Positions 1 to 14,943 of a stretch of 64,000 nt of DNA are shown piece by piece. The stretch's first letter is position 1. Each line of letters begins with the position of its first letter. The position numbers were made by a program, and so were the translations under genes. The notes below the pieces were generated by a model that was not told the origin of the DNA, did not search any database, and saw only the letters and a program-made list of their open reading frames with translations. Origin of the DNA: Chrysomallon squamiferum (lineage: Eukaryota; Mollusca; Gastropoda; Neomphalida; Peltospiridae); the NCBI GenBank assembly GCA_012295275.1, contig CM022665.1, positions 48,148,564-48,212,563 of the forward strand. The letters run 5' to 3'.

Positions 1-180
1 CACACACACTTACACAGAAAGACTGCATAGACAAACACATCCGCACTTTAACAAAAAAATAATTTTCTAAAATTTAGAATCAAAAATATAAATTGCTTAC
101 ATTAACACTCGGATAAATATTAAAAAATATTTTATCTTTTGTACGGTCAATCACACATAACCAAACTGCGATCGTTTCAG

Positions 181-486
181 ATACCTCGGGATGACCCGCC
201 AGGCTGCTCAGATCCGAGAATCTTCGCCCATTTCCGTGAATGTCCGTTGGGGTATTGTTGTGTACGCGACGAGTTTTTCCCTACCTACATCTACTGTAAA
301 CGAATAGGTAACCTTGGAGACAACTGTGCCACGAGAGACACCGAGTCAGACTGTCCGTGTGCCACTGGTCTGTACTGCAAGCCCAACATAGAGAGTCCAG
401 ATTTCCACTCTTTGTATGGGACGTGCACGAACGCGACGTCAACTCGCCAGCCTCACACGGCAACTGTCGCCGTCGTGGGTCGTTGA
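181..486 (+). CDS. Prokineticin/colipase-like secreted cysteine-rich protein, last exon (5' part outside window)
   Basis: The exon opens after a good 3' splice site (cgatcgtttcag ending at 180) in phase 0 and ends at TGA 484-486. It encodes about 101 residues with ten cysteines ordered C, C, CC, C, C, CxC, C, C (motifs ECPLGYCC, GDNC, DCPC, YGTC). This is the spacing of the five-disulfide colipase fold shared by prokineticins, astakines and the C-terminal domain of Dickkopf. The whole domain lies in this one exon; the signal peptide must come from an upstream exon off the left edge. A short tail rich in Thr and Val follows the last Cys. Such proteins act outside the cell as cytokine- or hormone-like ligands, but the AVITGA start that prokineticins need for receptor activation cannot be assessed here. 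A related gene lies 1.7 kb away on the other strand. The fold assignment is fairly sure; the ligand function is inference. Confidence 0.68.
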   Translation: MPRDDPPGCSDPRIFAHFRECPLGYCCVRDEFFPTYIYCKRIGNLGDNCATRDTESDCPCATGLYCKPNIESPDFHSLYGTCTNATSTRQPHTATVAVVGR

Positions 487-678
487 CTGTTTCAGCTAGC
501 AACAACTGTAAGACATCGTATATGACAATAATAAATCGCTATTGTTGTTTAGTTTTTGTTTTATTCTTAATAACTGGTCACAACAGTTTTAGAGTCATTT
601 TAAATTTTAAAATGTCGAATTGAAGATTATGATTTGTATATGTAATAAAATGGAAAATACAAATAATAATAAAAGTAA

Positions 679-748
<70 letters not shown>

Positions 749-2151
749 ACGATGATGATAATGATAAAATAATAAAACAACAACAAAAACAAAGCAAAAT
801 AACACCGCTCCGTATTATTGTTTTTTAATTTATCCTATAATTAGTTTTCACCTATAATTAAGACATTAACTTTGTGATATTCATGTTTTTCTAAAGTATT
901 GTAGTGTAAAAATATAACAAAGAGAAACTTTAAAAAAAATGTCTTTATTACCGATGAAAATGGTTCATTATTTGTTGGCGTCACAAAATTATAATAAAAC
1001 AACCAGAAACGGTGAACACAAACAAAATACGTCATCGACTCTATGACGTAATCATAGACAATCGTCATACGTTCATATTTTCAACTCAGTGGAATACGGC
1101 TTTTATCTGTTTCTACCAAGCACACATTTAACGTGATTACTGTCTAAGGCATCAGCGTTATACTGCGAAGGTAAGAATGACAATTTGCAGCGAGGCTTTG
1201 CCTCTTTTATCCTTATTTACCCACTTGTGACAGTGCAGATACATACGTATTGGTTTCGTTGTCGCCAACATAGTGTAAAACTCAAAACAAAATAGTGTTA
1301 TTATTATTTTTTTTTTTTTTTTAAAAAACAACAATGTTCATTTTGTTATTTTTTAAAAGAAAATTGTCTTTTAATCTTTAAAACTGCAAGTAAACATCCA
1401 AAGATGTAACTATGAACAATATAATATACCCTTCATTCGCCATGTCTCACGTCACATCTTCAGTGACGTCGTGTTAGTGTTCCTTATTAATATCGGTGCT
1501 CTTGAACTGTGACATTATCTTACATATTTATTGAATACTAGATGTAGTCCTCGATTCAGTCTTATATCATCGACACATGCTCACAGAAGAATGTGTGCTG
1601 TTTTTCTCTGTTAACGTCATCTCCGATATTTATTTATAACTGTGACGTCAGACGAGGATATGTTACATTTTCAACAGTAAGGATTTAAAAAGCACCAACT
1701 CTTTCTGAAATCTTTCTTTCTTGTTCTTCTTCTTCTTTCTTTTTTTTCTTTTATTTTATTATATTTTATTTATTTATTTATTTATTATTATTATTTTTCC
1801 AATTAGCCATGCACAGAAACAACTCTATATGTTTTTTTTTTTTAAACTTAACTTTTTAAAATTTTTACCAAGACATTTTAATTACATATATGTCAGTGTG
1901 TGACACAGAATAACTAAATTTACAAACCAAATATAAAAACTCGCTTCAGATCTATTGTCTTTGGTTGTCCAAAACTTCATCTCTACAGTATCTCTATCCA
2001 CTCAGACACACAGACCTACAGACATGGCAGTACGGTATCAGTTTGCATACTGAAAGTTAATAAATAACTTTCTGTTTACATCTCATCTCCATCACATCTT
2101 TGTCACCATAACAACAGACAGCTGACGTACAAAACAAAACAGAAGTAAAGT
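487..2151. other. Tail-to-tail spacer between the two cysteine-rich genes
   Basis: No coding sequence is seen. It holds the 3' flanks of both genes, an (AAT)n/(ATT)n microsatellite near 675-746, T- and A-runs, and several CpG-containing sites, including a full CRE palindrome TGACGTCA at 1643-1650. A donor-like gcgaag|gtaag lies near 1170 without a recognisable exon. Confidence 0.5.
675..746. repeat. (AAT)n-(ATT)n microsatellite
   Basis: Runs of AAT change to ATT at about 704, so the tract is an inverted pair that could fold into a hairpin. Open frames here encode only poly-Asn or poly-Ile and are not genes. Confidence 0.85.
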
Positions 2152-2459
2152 TTATATTTTTGACGTAAGAGGTACGCAGACGCCATAATTTTCTTTTTGT
2201 CTTGTTTTACACACGAGTCCGGATAAACAGTCACACATGTAACCCTCCGTGTTCTGCAGACAAAACTGACCAATCAGACGTCTCGGCTGACAGACTGTTG
2301 TACCGAGAGCCTTTTTACTAACGTCCTGGTACGTAATCACCTGCAAGTAATAAATAAATACTTAAAGTGTTTTAATTTTCATAATTATTAGATAGAGAAA
2401 TTATGTTTAAAACATGATATAGTTAATAATTACCAAATTTTATTTAATTAATATACGGT

Positions 2460-2510
<51 letters not shown>

Positions 2511-2615
2511 TTATTTTTAATTTTTGTTGTGTTGGTGTTTCTGTACATATTACCGGGAACACATCACTCAACAGGATGACTAATATTCGACTTATATGCA
2601 CGTTGTATATTTACA

Positions 2616-2664
<49 letters not shown>

Positions 2665-2898
2665 ACGTACGTATGTACATCTGTCTATCTGGATGTATGT
2701 ACTGTCTACTCGTGTAAGTGTGTATGTGTGTGATTATTCCACTGTACACACTTGTTTCACACAACAGAAAGACGACGGACATGTTGAGTTGGAGTTGAGA
2801 AGATCGCAATTTTGTAACTCCTCTGTCGAATTCTTTACGCGTGTCGTGCCGACAGCAGCTACTGCGACAACAAACAACGACAGCAACACTCGTACCAT
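2152..2898 (-). CDS. Prokineticin/colipase-like secreted ten-cysteine protein, two exons, complete
   Basis: Exon 1 is 2898-2752 and exon 2 is 2340-2152, joined in phase 0 (donor CAA|gtgtgt, acceptor cttgcag|GTG); the product is 111 residues. The N-terminus MVRVLLSLFVVAVAAVG is a clear signal peptide. Exon 1 carries the first four cysteines (NCDL, STCPSSFCC) and exon 2 the other six (VCQP, QFC, CDC, LVC, GVC), giving the ten-Cys order of prokineticin/colipase folds. Two N-glycosylation sequons (NST) lie near the N-terminus. The mature start is not AVITGA, so it is not a canonical prokineticin; an astakine- or Dickkopf-C-like ligand is as likely. The intron falls just after the CC pair, whereas the plus-strand relative at 181-486 has its domain in one exon. 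The ATG follows atttcag directly, so a 5'UTR exon may be spliced just ahead of it. Confidence 0.7.
2459..2662. repeat. (TATT)n and (GT)n microsatellites inside the intron of the minus-strand gene
   Basis: A pure TTTA-type tetranucleotide tract spans about 2459-2513 and a GT tract about 2618-2662. Both lie between the two exons of the ten-cysteine gene. Confidence 0.85.
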
Positions 2899-4580
2899 CT
2901 GAAATCATAATAGTAAAATAATGTGATGAAACGTCCACAACAAACTCGTTTAAACATTTGTCATTAATCCCAAATTAACATACAAATACAGATACACACA
3001 ACTGCATATACATATACATATACATATAAATATACATATACGTATACGTATACATATACATATAAATATACATATACATATACAGACATATAGATTAATA
3101 TATTAAGACTCGTACATGTACAAAGACAAGAAAAAAACATATAAGTATATTAACACAAAATATACACACACTTAAAAATTAAACATTGAATGGTATGTGT
3201 TTCCCGATACTCTTTCTATGAGATATTCTTTGTATATTCGCTGTATATACTCTGTATACTTACTGTTACTTTGCATGAAATACACTATGTATACTATTAC
3301 TCTGTATGAAATATACTCTGTATTCTTACTGTTAGTTTGTTACAAATATACTCTGTTTACTTATTATTCCTAAGTATGAACTACACTGTGTACTTATTGT
3401 TGGTTTGTATGACATATTCTGTATACTTATTGTTGGTTTGTATGACATATTCTGTATACTTACTGTCAGTATGAAATATACTCTGTGTATTTACTGCTAT
3501 GACAGTTAGTCTCTCTGTATTTAATTGCTCTTCTTGCTGACAAGGACATTTATTGAACGGTGTTTCTAATTAATTATTAAACGACGGAAGCAGAGCCGAC
3601 TGTGAGGTTGCCAGGAAACGACATCAGTATACTTTGCTTATTTGTCCTGACGTCTTCGCGGTTTTTCCCAGTCAGTGAGGAAGATGAAATGTGTATTAAA
3701 TCTGACCCTGACAACAAGCGTCTCTGACTGAAATTACTCCTTACATTTGTGACGCGTATCTATAACTGTAAACGACCATACTGCATTTTGACATTAACAA
3801 GCAATAATATACATGTTACGTCTTTCGAAAATTTAACAGTATTAGTTTACTAGCAATAAATTATGTGACAACTTGGATTTGTTATGTTCAGCGGAGTTTG
3901 TAAAACTAATTTATTTGTAGTTAATACAAATATTTTAAATCAATAACAACTCATTGTATTTATCCCTAGTTAATACTGTGTGTGCGTGTTTGTGTGTGTG
4001 TGAGTGTATGTTGGTCAAAAACAACGTAATAAAGTTATTTGCGACTGTAAATATTTAACATCGATTCTTGAGAAACACAGTTACTGTGTTGTCTTGCGGT
4101 ATGTTTATGTTTAACGTAGATTAGTGAGAGATTATCGATCCAGTAGTCGTAACTGAAATTACCAGCGGAAGTACGGTTAGGTTGTGTACGTTGTACATCA
4201 TTGTACGCACTGACGTGTCGCTAATGGGCTGTCTTTTTACACATCTTTAGAAAAATACATTCTTGTTGTTCCTGTAGAATTCCGGTTTCCGACACGGGGC
4301 CCGTGTAGCGGAAAGCAAAAATGTATTGATTTACGTTCAGTCCATCCGCGAACGTTAGTCGGTTTTAGGAGATTTAGAAAACCTATAACTGATTGCGGCA
4401 GACGTGCAATTGATGACGATGTCGTGACGGCACGCGCTGTAACATTAACACGACGATGGTTCTGGTCTCAGACGTGACAGTTAATTAATCAAAGTGTGGT
4501 GTCTGAGGCGGCCGTCGCCATTTTTCAATCTCGTCCAACAAATTGCAGACCTGTGGCTCCAGCGAGACAGACTCGACATC
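2899..4580. other. Intergenic stretch, no gene recognised
   Basis: It contains a tatacatatacata tract (about 3005-3090), a degenerate ~45-bp minisatellite with units like ctctgtatacttactgtt (about 3210-3500), and two CpG-richer segments (3590-3740 and 4130-4570). No open frame or splice pattern in them could be tied to a protein family. These could hold 5' exons or regulatory DNA. Confidence 0.4.
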
Positions 4581-4584
4581 GTCT

Positions 4585-5715
4585 GTTGTAAACAGAGTGA
4601 ATTAAAACTGTATATAACACAGTAAATTAAAACTGTATATCACACAGCGTGAATTAAAACTGTATATAACACAGAGTGAATTAAAACTGTATATCACACA
4701 GCTGAATTAAAACTATATATAACTCAGTGAATTAAAACTATATATCACACAGCTGAATTAAAACTATATATAACTCAGTGAATTAAAACTGTATATAACT
4801 CAGTGAATTAAAACTGTATATCACACAGCTGAATTAAAACTATATATAACTCAGTGAATTAAAACTGTATATAACACAGCGTGAATTAAAACTGTATATC
4901 ACACAGCTGAATTAAAACTGTATATCACACAGCGTGAATTAAAACTGTATATAACATAGGATGAATTAAAACTGTATATAACACAATGTGAATTAAAACT
5001 GTATATAACACAACGTGAATTAAAATTGTATATAACACAGCGTGAATTAAAACTATATATAACACAGCGTGAATTAAAACTGTATATAACACAAGATGAA
5101 TTAAAACTATATATAACACAGCGTGAATTAAAACTATATATAACACAGCGTGAATTAAAACTATATATAACACAAGATGAATTAAAAATATATATAACAC
5201 AGCGTGAATTAAAACTATATATAACACAGGATGAATTAAAACTATATATAACACAGCGTGAATTAAAACTATATATAACACAGCGTGAATTAAAACTATA
5301 TATAACACAAGATGAATTAAAACTATATATAACACAGCGTGAATTAAAACTATATATAAAACTATAACAGTGTGAATTAAAACTATGTATAACATAGGAT
5401 GAATTAAAACTATATATAACATAGGATGAATTAAAACTATATAAAACACAATGTGAATTAAAATATAAAACACAGTGTGAATTAAAGCTAACATAGGATG
5501 AATTAAAACTATATAAAACACAGGATGAATTAAAGCTATATAAAACACAGTGTGAATTAAAGCTATATAAAACACAGTGTGAATTAAAACTATATAAAAC
5601 ACAGTGTGAATTAAAGCTATATAAAACACAGTGTGAATTAAAGCTATATAAAACACAGTGTGAATTAAAACTATATGGTCAATTAAAACTCCATATAACT
5701 CAGTGTAAATTAAAA
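4585..5715. repeat. 27-bp minisatellite, about 42 copies
   Basis: The unit reads approximately gaattaaaactatatata followed by acacagcgt or acacaggat. The left third has variable 23-32-bp units, the middle is very regular, and the right end has acacagtgt units. Because 27 is nine codons, stop-free frames of 113 codons (+) and 269 codons (-) arise; they are pure repeats and not taken as genes. Confidence 0.93.
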
Positions 5716-7860
<2,145 letters not shown>

Positions 7861-7861
7861 A

Positions 7862-8018
7862 ATTATCTGACAACAATTGGTAATTGTCTCACTGTGACTG
7901 GTAATTATCTCACTGTGTTGGTAATTATCTCACTGTGACTGGTAATTGTCTCACTGTGATTGGTAACTGTCTCACTGTGACTGGTAATTGTCTCCCTGTG
8001 TTGGTAACTGTCTCACAG
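7862..8018. repeat. ~21-bp minisatellite ending on a splice-site-like sequence
   Basis: Units such as tggtaattgtctcactgtga repeat about seven times; the last unit ends in gtctcacag at 8018, directly before a GC-richer open segment. It is placed like the junction-linked arrays in the recognised genes. Confidence 0.8.
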
Positions 8019-8120
8019 CGGCCGGTGCGGCTGTATGTTGCCGGTGCAGAGAAAACAAATCCAGTGGACAGGCAGTTCCTGATCAAGCCTCGATTCATCG
8101 ACCGAATACGGCCAGAGTAA
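8019..8120 (+). CDS. Possible terminal exon of an unrecognised gene
   Basis: After gtctcacag at 8018 an open segment of 33 codons ends at TAA 8118-8120. The peptide is charged and protein-like (for example YVAGAEKTNPVDRQ and KPRFIDRIRPE). I do not recognise the family. Local GC and CpG content are higher than in the flanks, and a repeat array abuts its start as at several confirmed exons. Upstream exons were not found, so it would have to be far from its partners. The opposite strand is also open here and offers a donor-like gct|gtgaga at the same junction, so a minus-strand exon is an alternative. No function is proposed. Confidence 0.3.
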   Translation, partial: RPVRLYVAGAEKTNPVDRQFLIKPRFIDRIRPE

Positions 8121-8693
8121 TTTTCTAATGCTAAACGAATGTCAGCAAATTAGATCAGGCAGATCCGCTTTTCTTTGAAGACCCCGGCCCGTGTCTTGTG
8201 TTCGATAAAACGAACTTGAATGGAATTTGTCGAAATCATTTGACAGTCGGCTTCCTGCCGCTGAGAAACATTTCGTTACAAACCTCTCTGTCTTACAAAT
8301 CAAATATCTACCAGGACATAAAAAAAAAAACTTACTTCTGGAAGGGCAGGGTCGAAGGGTTTGGGGAGCAATTTTTCAATTACATTTGACAGAAGTGTGA
8401 CGGTAATACGTGCTAGTAAAACCCATTTAAAAAGACCTCGGTCTAAAAAAGCGATTACAAATGATGCAGTGAAAGTGGCCGAGACGGCGTTCATACATAA
8501 AGTTAACAAGTCGACATGATCGATAGATTTAGTGCCTTCTGCTTGCAGGAAAAGATATTGATCAGAGCGAGTAATTTCTCAACTCTCTGTAGGCCAAAAG
8601 CTGGGCCCTGCAAACAAAACGTATGATTGTGAACGAATGACGCAGACCCAAACACACGAAGACAGTTTAGGGTTAATAAACGACGTATCCACG

Positions 8694-8727
<34 letters not shown>

Positions 8728-9021
8728 AAATGAAAAGATGGTTTCGTGACAGCTGTAAAGGCATAGTAATAAAATTCGTCTACGATCGATTTTCTAATTG
8801 TTCGTGTTAAAAAGAAACGTGGTTGGCAATGTTCTGTTTGAATGAAATCGTGCAGAGAGAGTTCATCACAACCCACACGTGTATCAGCGGAATTACTTCT
8901 GTGTGTACGTCCAGAAACAAGACATTTTACTTCGTCAGTGTCAGAACTCTGACATTCATACACTGCCCCGAGAAATATAACATTCATTTTCACCTTCTTA
9001 AACAGCTAGTATTGGTGGGCT

Positions 9022-9082
<61 letters not shown>

Positions 9083-9793
9083 AAGGAACTCCAAAATAAT
9101 TCAGTATGACTTAGGTCTTTTTCTGTCAAATAATAACAACAGTATCATCAAGAACAACAGCTACACTACCACTATACCGCTTCTGCTGCTGCTGCTACTA
9201 CTACTACTACTACTACTACTAATAATAATAATAACAGTAGCATCAATAAAAGTAACAACAACGATGATGATGATGATGATGATGATGATGATATTAGGTG
9301 CCTTTGACGGTCTTGATTTCTGCTATTCGGATCCTTCATTTATTTACTAGCATAAAATATTAGTATATTTGTTTGTTTGTTAATTGATAAACAAACACAA
9401 ATACACAATAAACACAAGGATAAACAAGAATAAACACAACAAATTATAAAGACACAAGCATAGTGTTTTCAGAAGAAAACAAACAAGCACACAAATAAGT
9501 TAAATTAAATTAAAAAGTAACAAATGTATCTCGTTGTTACTAAGCCGATGATAGTCTTAAAAAACAAACTGTAATTATGCTGACATTTCTGTAAGTTGAA
9601 GTGTATACTCTAATAAATAATTAACAAACAAAAACAAATGAATAATTTCCTACCTAAAGACAGTAAAGGCTAATAACAAATAAAATATCACAGGACAATG
9701 TTAATATCTGTACTCCGTGAATGACGTTTGTCCATTACTGACGTCATTTTGTCGTTCGGAATTGGTCGGTTATTTTCGACTGCCATACAAGGA

Positions 9794-9845
<52 letters not shown>

Positions 9846-10417
9846 TAAAAATTAAAATTAAATAAATAAATCAGCAATCAGTCATCTATTTTTATATTAA
9901 TTATGATTATGTTTTTAATCCCAAATTTAATGGATATTTAGTTTTTTTAATGTACGAAGTAGTTATTCGTACGACAGTCGAGTACCCTAAATTGTGATTT
10001 GGTTACGGGACTGCGTACAAGAACTAAATTAATGAATGACATACGTCGTTTTAAACTATCCAGTGATAATTAGTCATCAATACATTTCCTAAATTAGAAA
10101 ATGGCCAGAAGAGCGTTTGATGATTCACTGTTGACTCCTCACAAAATTCGCAAGATTAATTATCTAGCTTTTTCTAAAGTCATTTCAAAAGCGTACTGTG
10201 TCTGTGTTAATTATCAGTGCAAGCATGTTTGTCAGTAGGGAATAAGGAACACTGAAAACTATCAGAGCTAAAAACAGAATATATATGTGCGTATGTGTGT
10301 GGGTGTGTGTGTGTGCGCGCGCGCATATTGATAAAGACTCATTTTAATTCATACATGTATATCATTTCATTATATCCGTGGCCGAAACTACACTGAGGCA
10401 AATGAGGCCGAAATTAA

Positions 10418-10470
<53 letters not shown>

Positions 10471-11040
10471 AATAAAAAGATTTAAAAATAATAATAATAA
10501 TAATAATAAATAGCTAGAATCGAGGTTTTTGCGTCTTTCAAGTCAAAGATTCGCCCAATTTATTTTGCGATTAAGTGTTTTTGCCTCATATTAATAAGAG
10601 TCTTGTTACGGCCATGATATCATTTTATTTTATTTTGTTATGTAATGTTACGTTATTTTATTACATTACGTTGCGTTGCGTTGCGTTTATTTTATTTTAT
10701 TATATTTTATTATATTTTATTTCATTTCATTTTTTATTTTCTTTTTCTTTTTTTTAACCATAAAATATACTGTTATATGAGGTATTATATTATTCATACT
10801 TTAACAAATTCCAACAGTTACAGTTTCGGAATCACCCGCTCTCCGTTGTGCAAACAAAATTACGTTACGAACATGAAAACGTTTTATCTCAACCATTACT
10901 TCTGGAGCGAAATACATTGGCCTCATTATCTCTTTATTTGAACGAAACATCTGCTGATGGCGATCACAGTAATGTGATTACGACAATAAAAATCAATCAC
11001 ACAAAGTCGCTGGACAGACAGAAGCGATTTATCTAATGAC
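8121..11040. other. CpG-richer intergenic stretch with microsatellites
   Basis: It contains poly-A near 8697-8725, (GA)n at about 9026-9081, mixed trinucleotide tracts at 9183-9293, (AAT)n at 9797-9843, (ATT)n at 10419-10470, and a CRE palindrome TGACGTCA at 9739-9746. Open frames on both strands between 8300 and 9010 are not repeat-derived (one on the minus strand ends at a good donor, cttccagaa|gtaagt, near 8337), but none is recognisable, so they are not called as genes. Confidence 0.4.
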
Positions 11041-11155
11041 TTCTGCAGCACTCGCGAAGTGACGTCAATTTCCGAGCGCGCGATAGTCTCGCGCACCGAT
11101 ACGTCTGCGCATTTGGCCGACCCGAAGCGAACACAAATCAAACGGCGGTCTGTTT
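11041..11155. promoter_or_regulatory. Small CpG island with CRE, candidate promoter
   Basis: I count about 17 CpG dinucleotides in roughly 110 bp (for example ccgagcgcgcgatag and ctcgcgcacc) and a perfect CRE palindrome TGACGTCA at 11060-11067. This density is matched nowhere else in the window. No exon could be assigned to it on either strand, so the gene it would serve is unknown. Confidence 0.4.
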
Positions 11156-13192
<2,037 letters not shown>

Positions 13193-14834
13193 TCAGTCAC
13201 TGAAGTCATCACTCCCTGAGTCACTTTTATCACTAAAATCATCACTGTCACTATCCCCCTTAGTGGCTGCACCTCCCCCAGCAGTACTCTCCCCATCCTC
13301 AGGGGCTGGAGCGTCTGGTGTACTGGAAAGCAATAAACACATACATCTTGAATACACATCAATCTTCATAAAATAATATACATGATTTATTGCATAGAAA
13401 GTAAACAAATATGATGACAGAAACATATTTGATAAATTATAAATTTTATTTTTAATATTTGAAATATATATATATATATATATATACATATATAATTTAT
13501 AATTTTATAAATAAATAAAGAGTGTTTTGATGATGAAAGATAATTAAAATTTCTCACTCTAACAAATCAGGATTGAGTCCTTCAGCCAACATTTTGTTCC
13601 TTAGAGCCATTTGTGGCACTCCCTGAAATAACAGTTACAACAGTTTCATTAAAACTACTGTCTAATATTTCACTACACATATTACTACATATACTACTAC
13701 ATATACAACATTTTATTTCTTAGAGCCATTTGTGGTACTCCCTGAAATAATACTACTACATATAATATATATATATACACACACAACATTTTGTTCCTTA
13801 GAGCCATTTGTGAAATAACAGTTACAACAGTTTGATTAAAACTACTGTCTAATATTTTACTACACACATTACTACATATACTACTACATATATAACATTT
13901 TATTTCTTATAACCATTTGAAGTATCAATTACAAGTTTGATTAAAACTACTGTCTAATATTTTACTACACATATTACTACATATACTATTACTTATACAA
14001 CATATTTATTAATTCTGTTTGAAAACAAAACAAATAAATCAAGTGTTAAAGTGTTACACAGTATATATATGTATATGTGTATGTATATGTGTTCATGTCT
14101 GCATGTGTATGTATATGTGTATGTATATGTGTTCATGTCTGCATGTGTATGTATATGTGTATGTATATGTGTTCATGTCTGCATGTGTATGTATATGTGT
14201 ATGTATATGTGTTCATGTCTGCATGTGTATGTATATGTGTATGTATATGTGTATGTATATGTGTATGTATATGTGTATGTATATGTGTTCATGTCTGCAT
14301 GTGTATAAAGTTAGTGTAAAAGTAATACATATCATAAATTTTAAATGATGAAATTACACAATACAGCAAAACCTCTAAGATAATGTTTATAAATGTTATT
14401 TAAATATATATATATATACATATACACCAACACACACACAAACATTGGTTTAATAGACAACTATATAAACAAATAAATCTACTCTACACAAAACTACATT
14501 TCCTAAACAAAACACTTCTATAGAATTAAGACCCCAGTATATTTTTGTATTAAATTATAAATCACCTGTTAAAAATAACAAAACTACGATTCCTAAATAA
14601 AACACTTTTATAGAATTAAGACACAAACCAACCAGTATTTGTAAAGTAACAGCCCAGTATATTTTTGTATTAAATTATAAATCATCAGTTAAAAATAACA
14701 AAACTATGATTCCTAAATAAAAAAAAACAAAAATCAGAGCTGTTCTCACTCACCACTTGCAGCATTTTAAAAAACTTGGAATATCTCGGATCCTGCGACA
14801 CTGTTTTCTGAGGTTTCACTTCCTCCTGTGCTGG

Positions 14835-14870
<36 letters not shown>

Positions 14871-14905
14871 TTCCTACAAAATACAAAAATACCATTCAGC
14901 CTGAG

Positions 14906-14943
<38 letters not shown>

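Noticed and set aside
3590-3740. GC-richer segment with acceptor-like sites on both strands
   Set aside because: Short frames end quickly and show no family signal; left as unannotated intergenic DNA.
8300-8509. Minus-strand 69-codon frame with hydrophobic stretch and a donor-like end (cttccagaa|gtaagt)
   Set aside because: Not repeat-derived and worth a transcript check, but no start context, partner exon or family could be recognised.
8823-9350. 175-codon plus-strand frame and overlapping 106-codon minus-strand frame
   Set aside because: The second half of the plus frame is microsatellite; the first part on either strand resembles nothing I recognise and lacks splice or promoter support.
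14019-14348. Three plus-strand frames rich in Cys, Val, Tyr and Met
   Set aside because: Generated by the 42-bp TATGTG-type minisatellite in WASHC3 intron 4.
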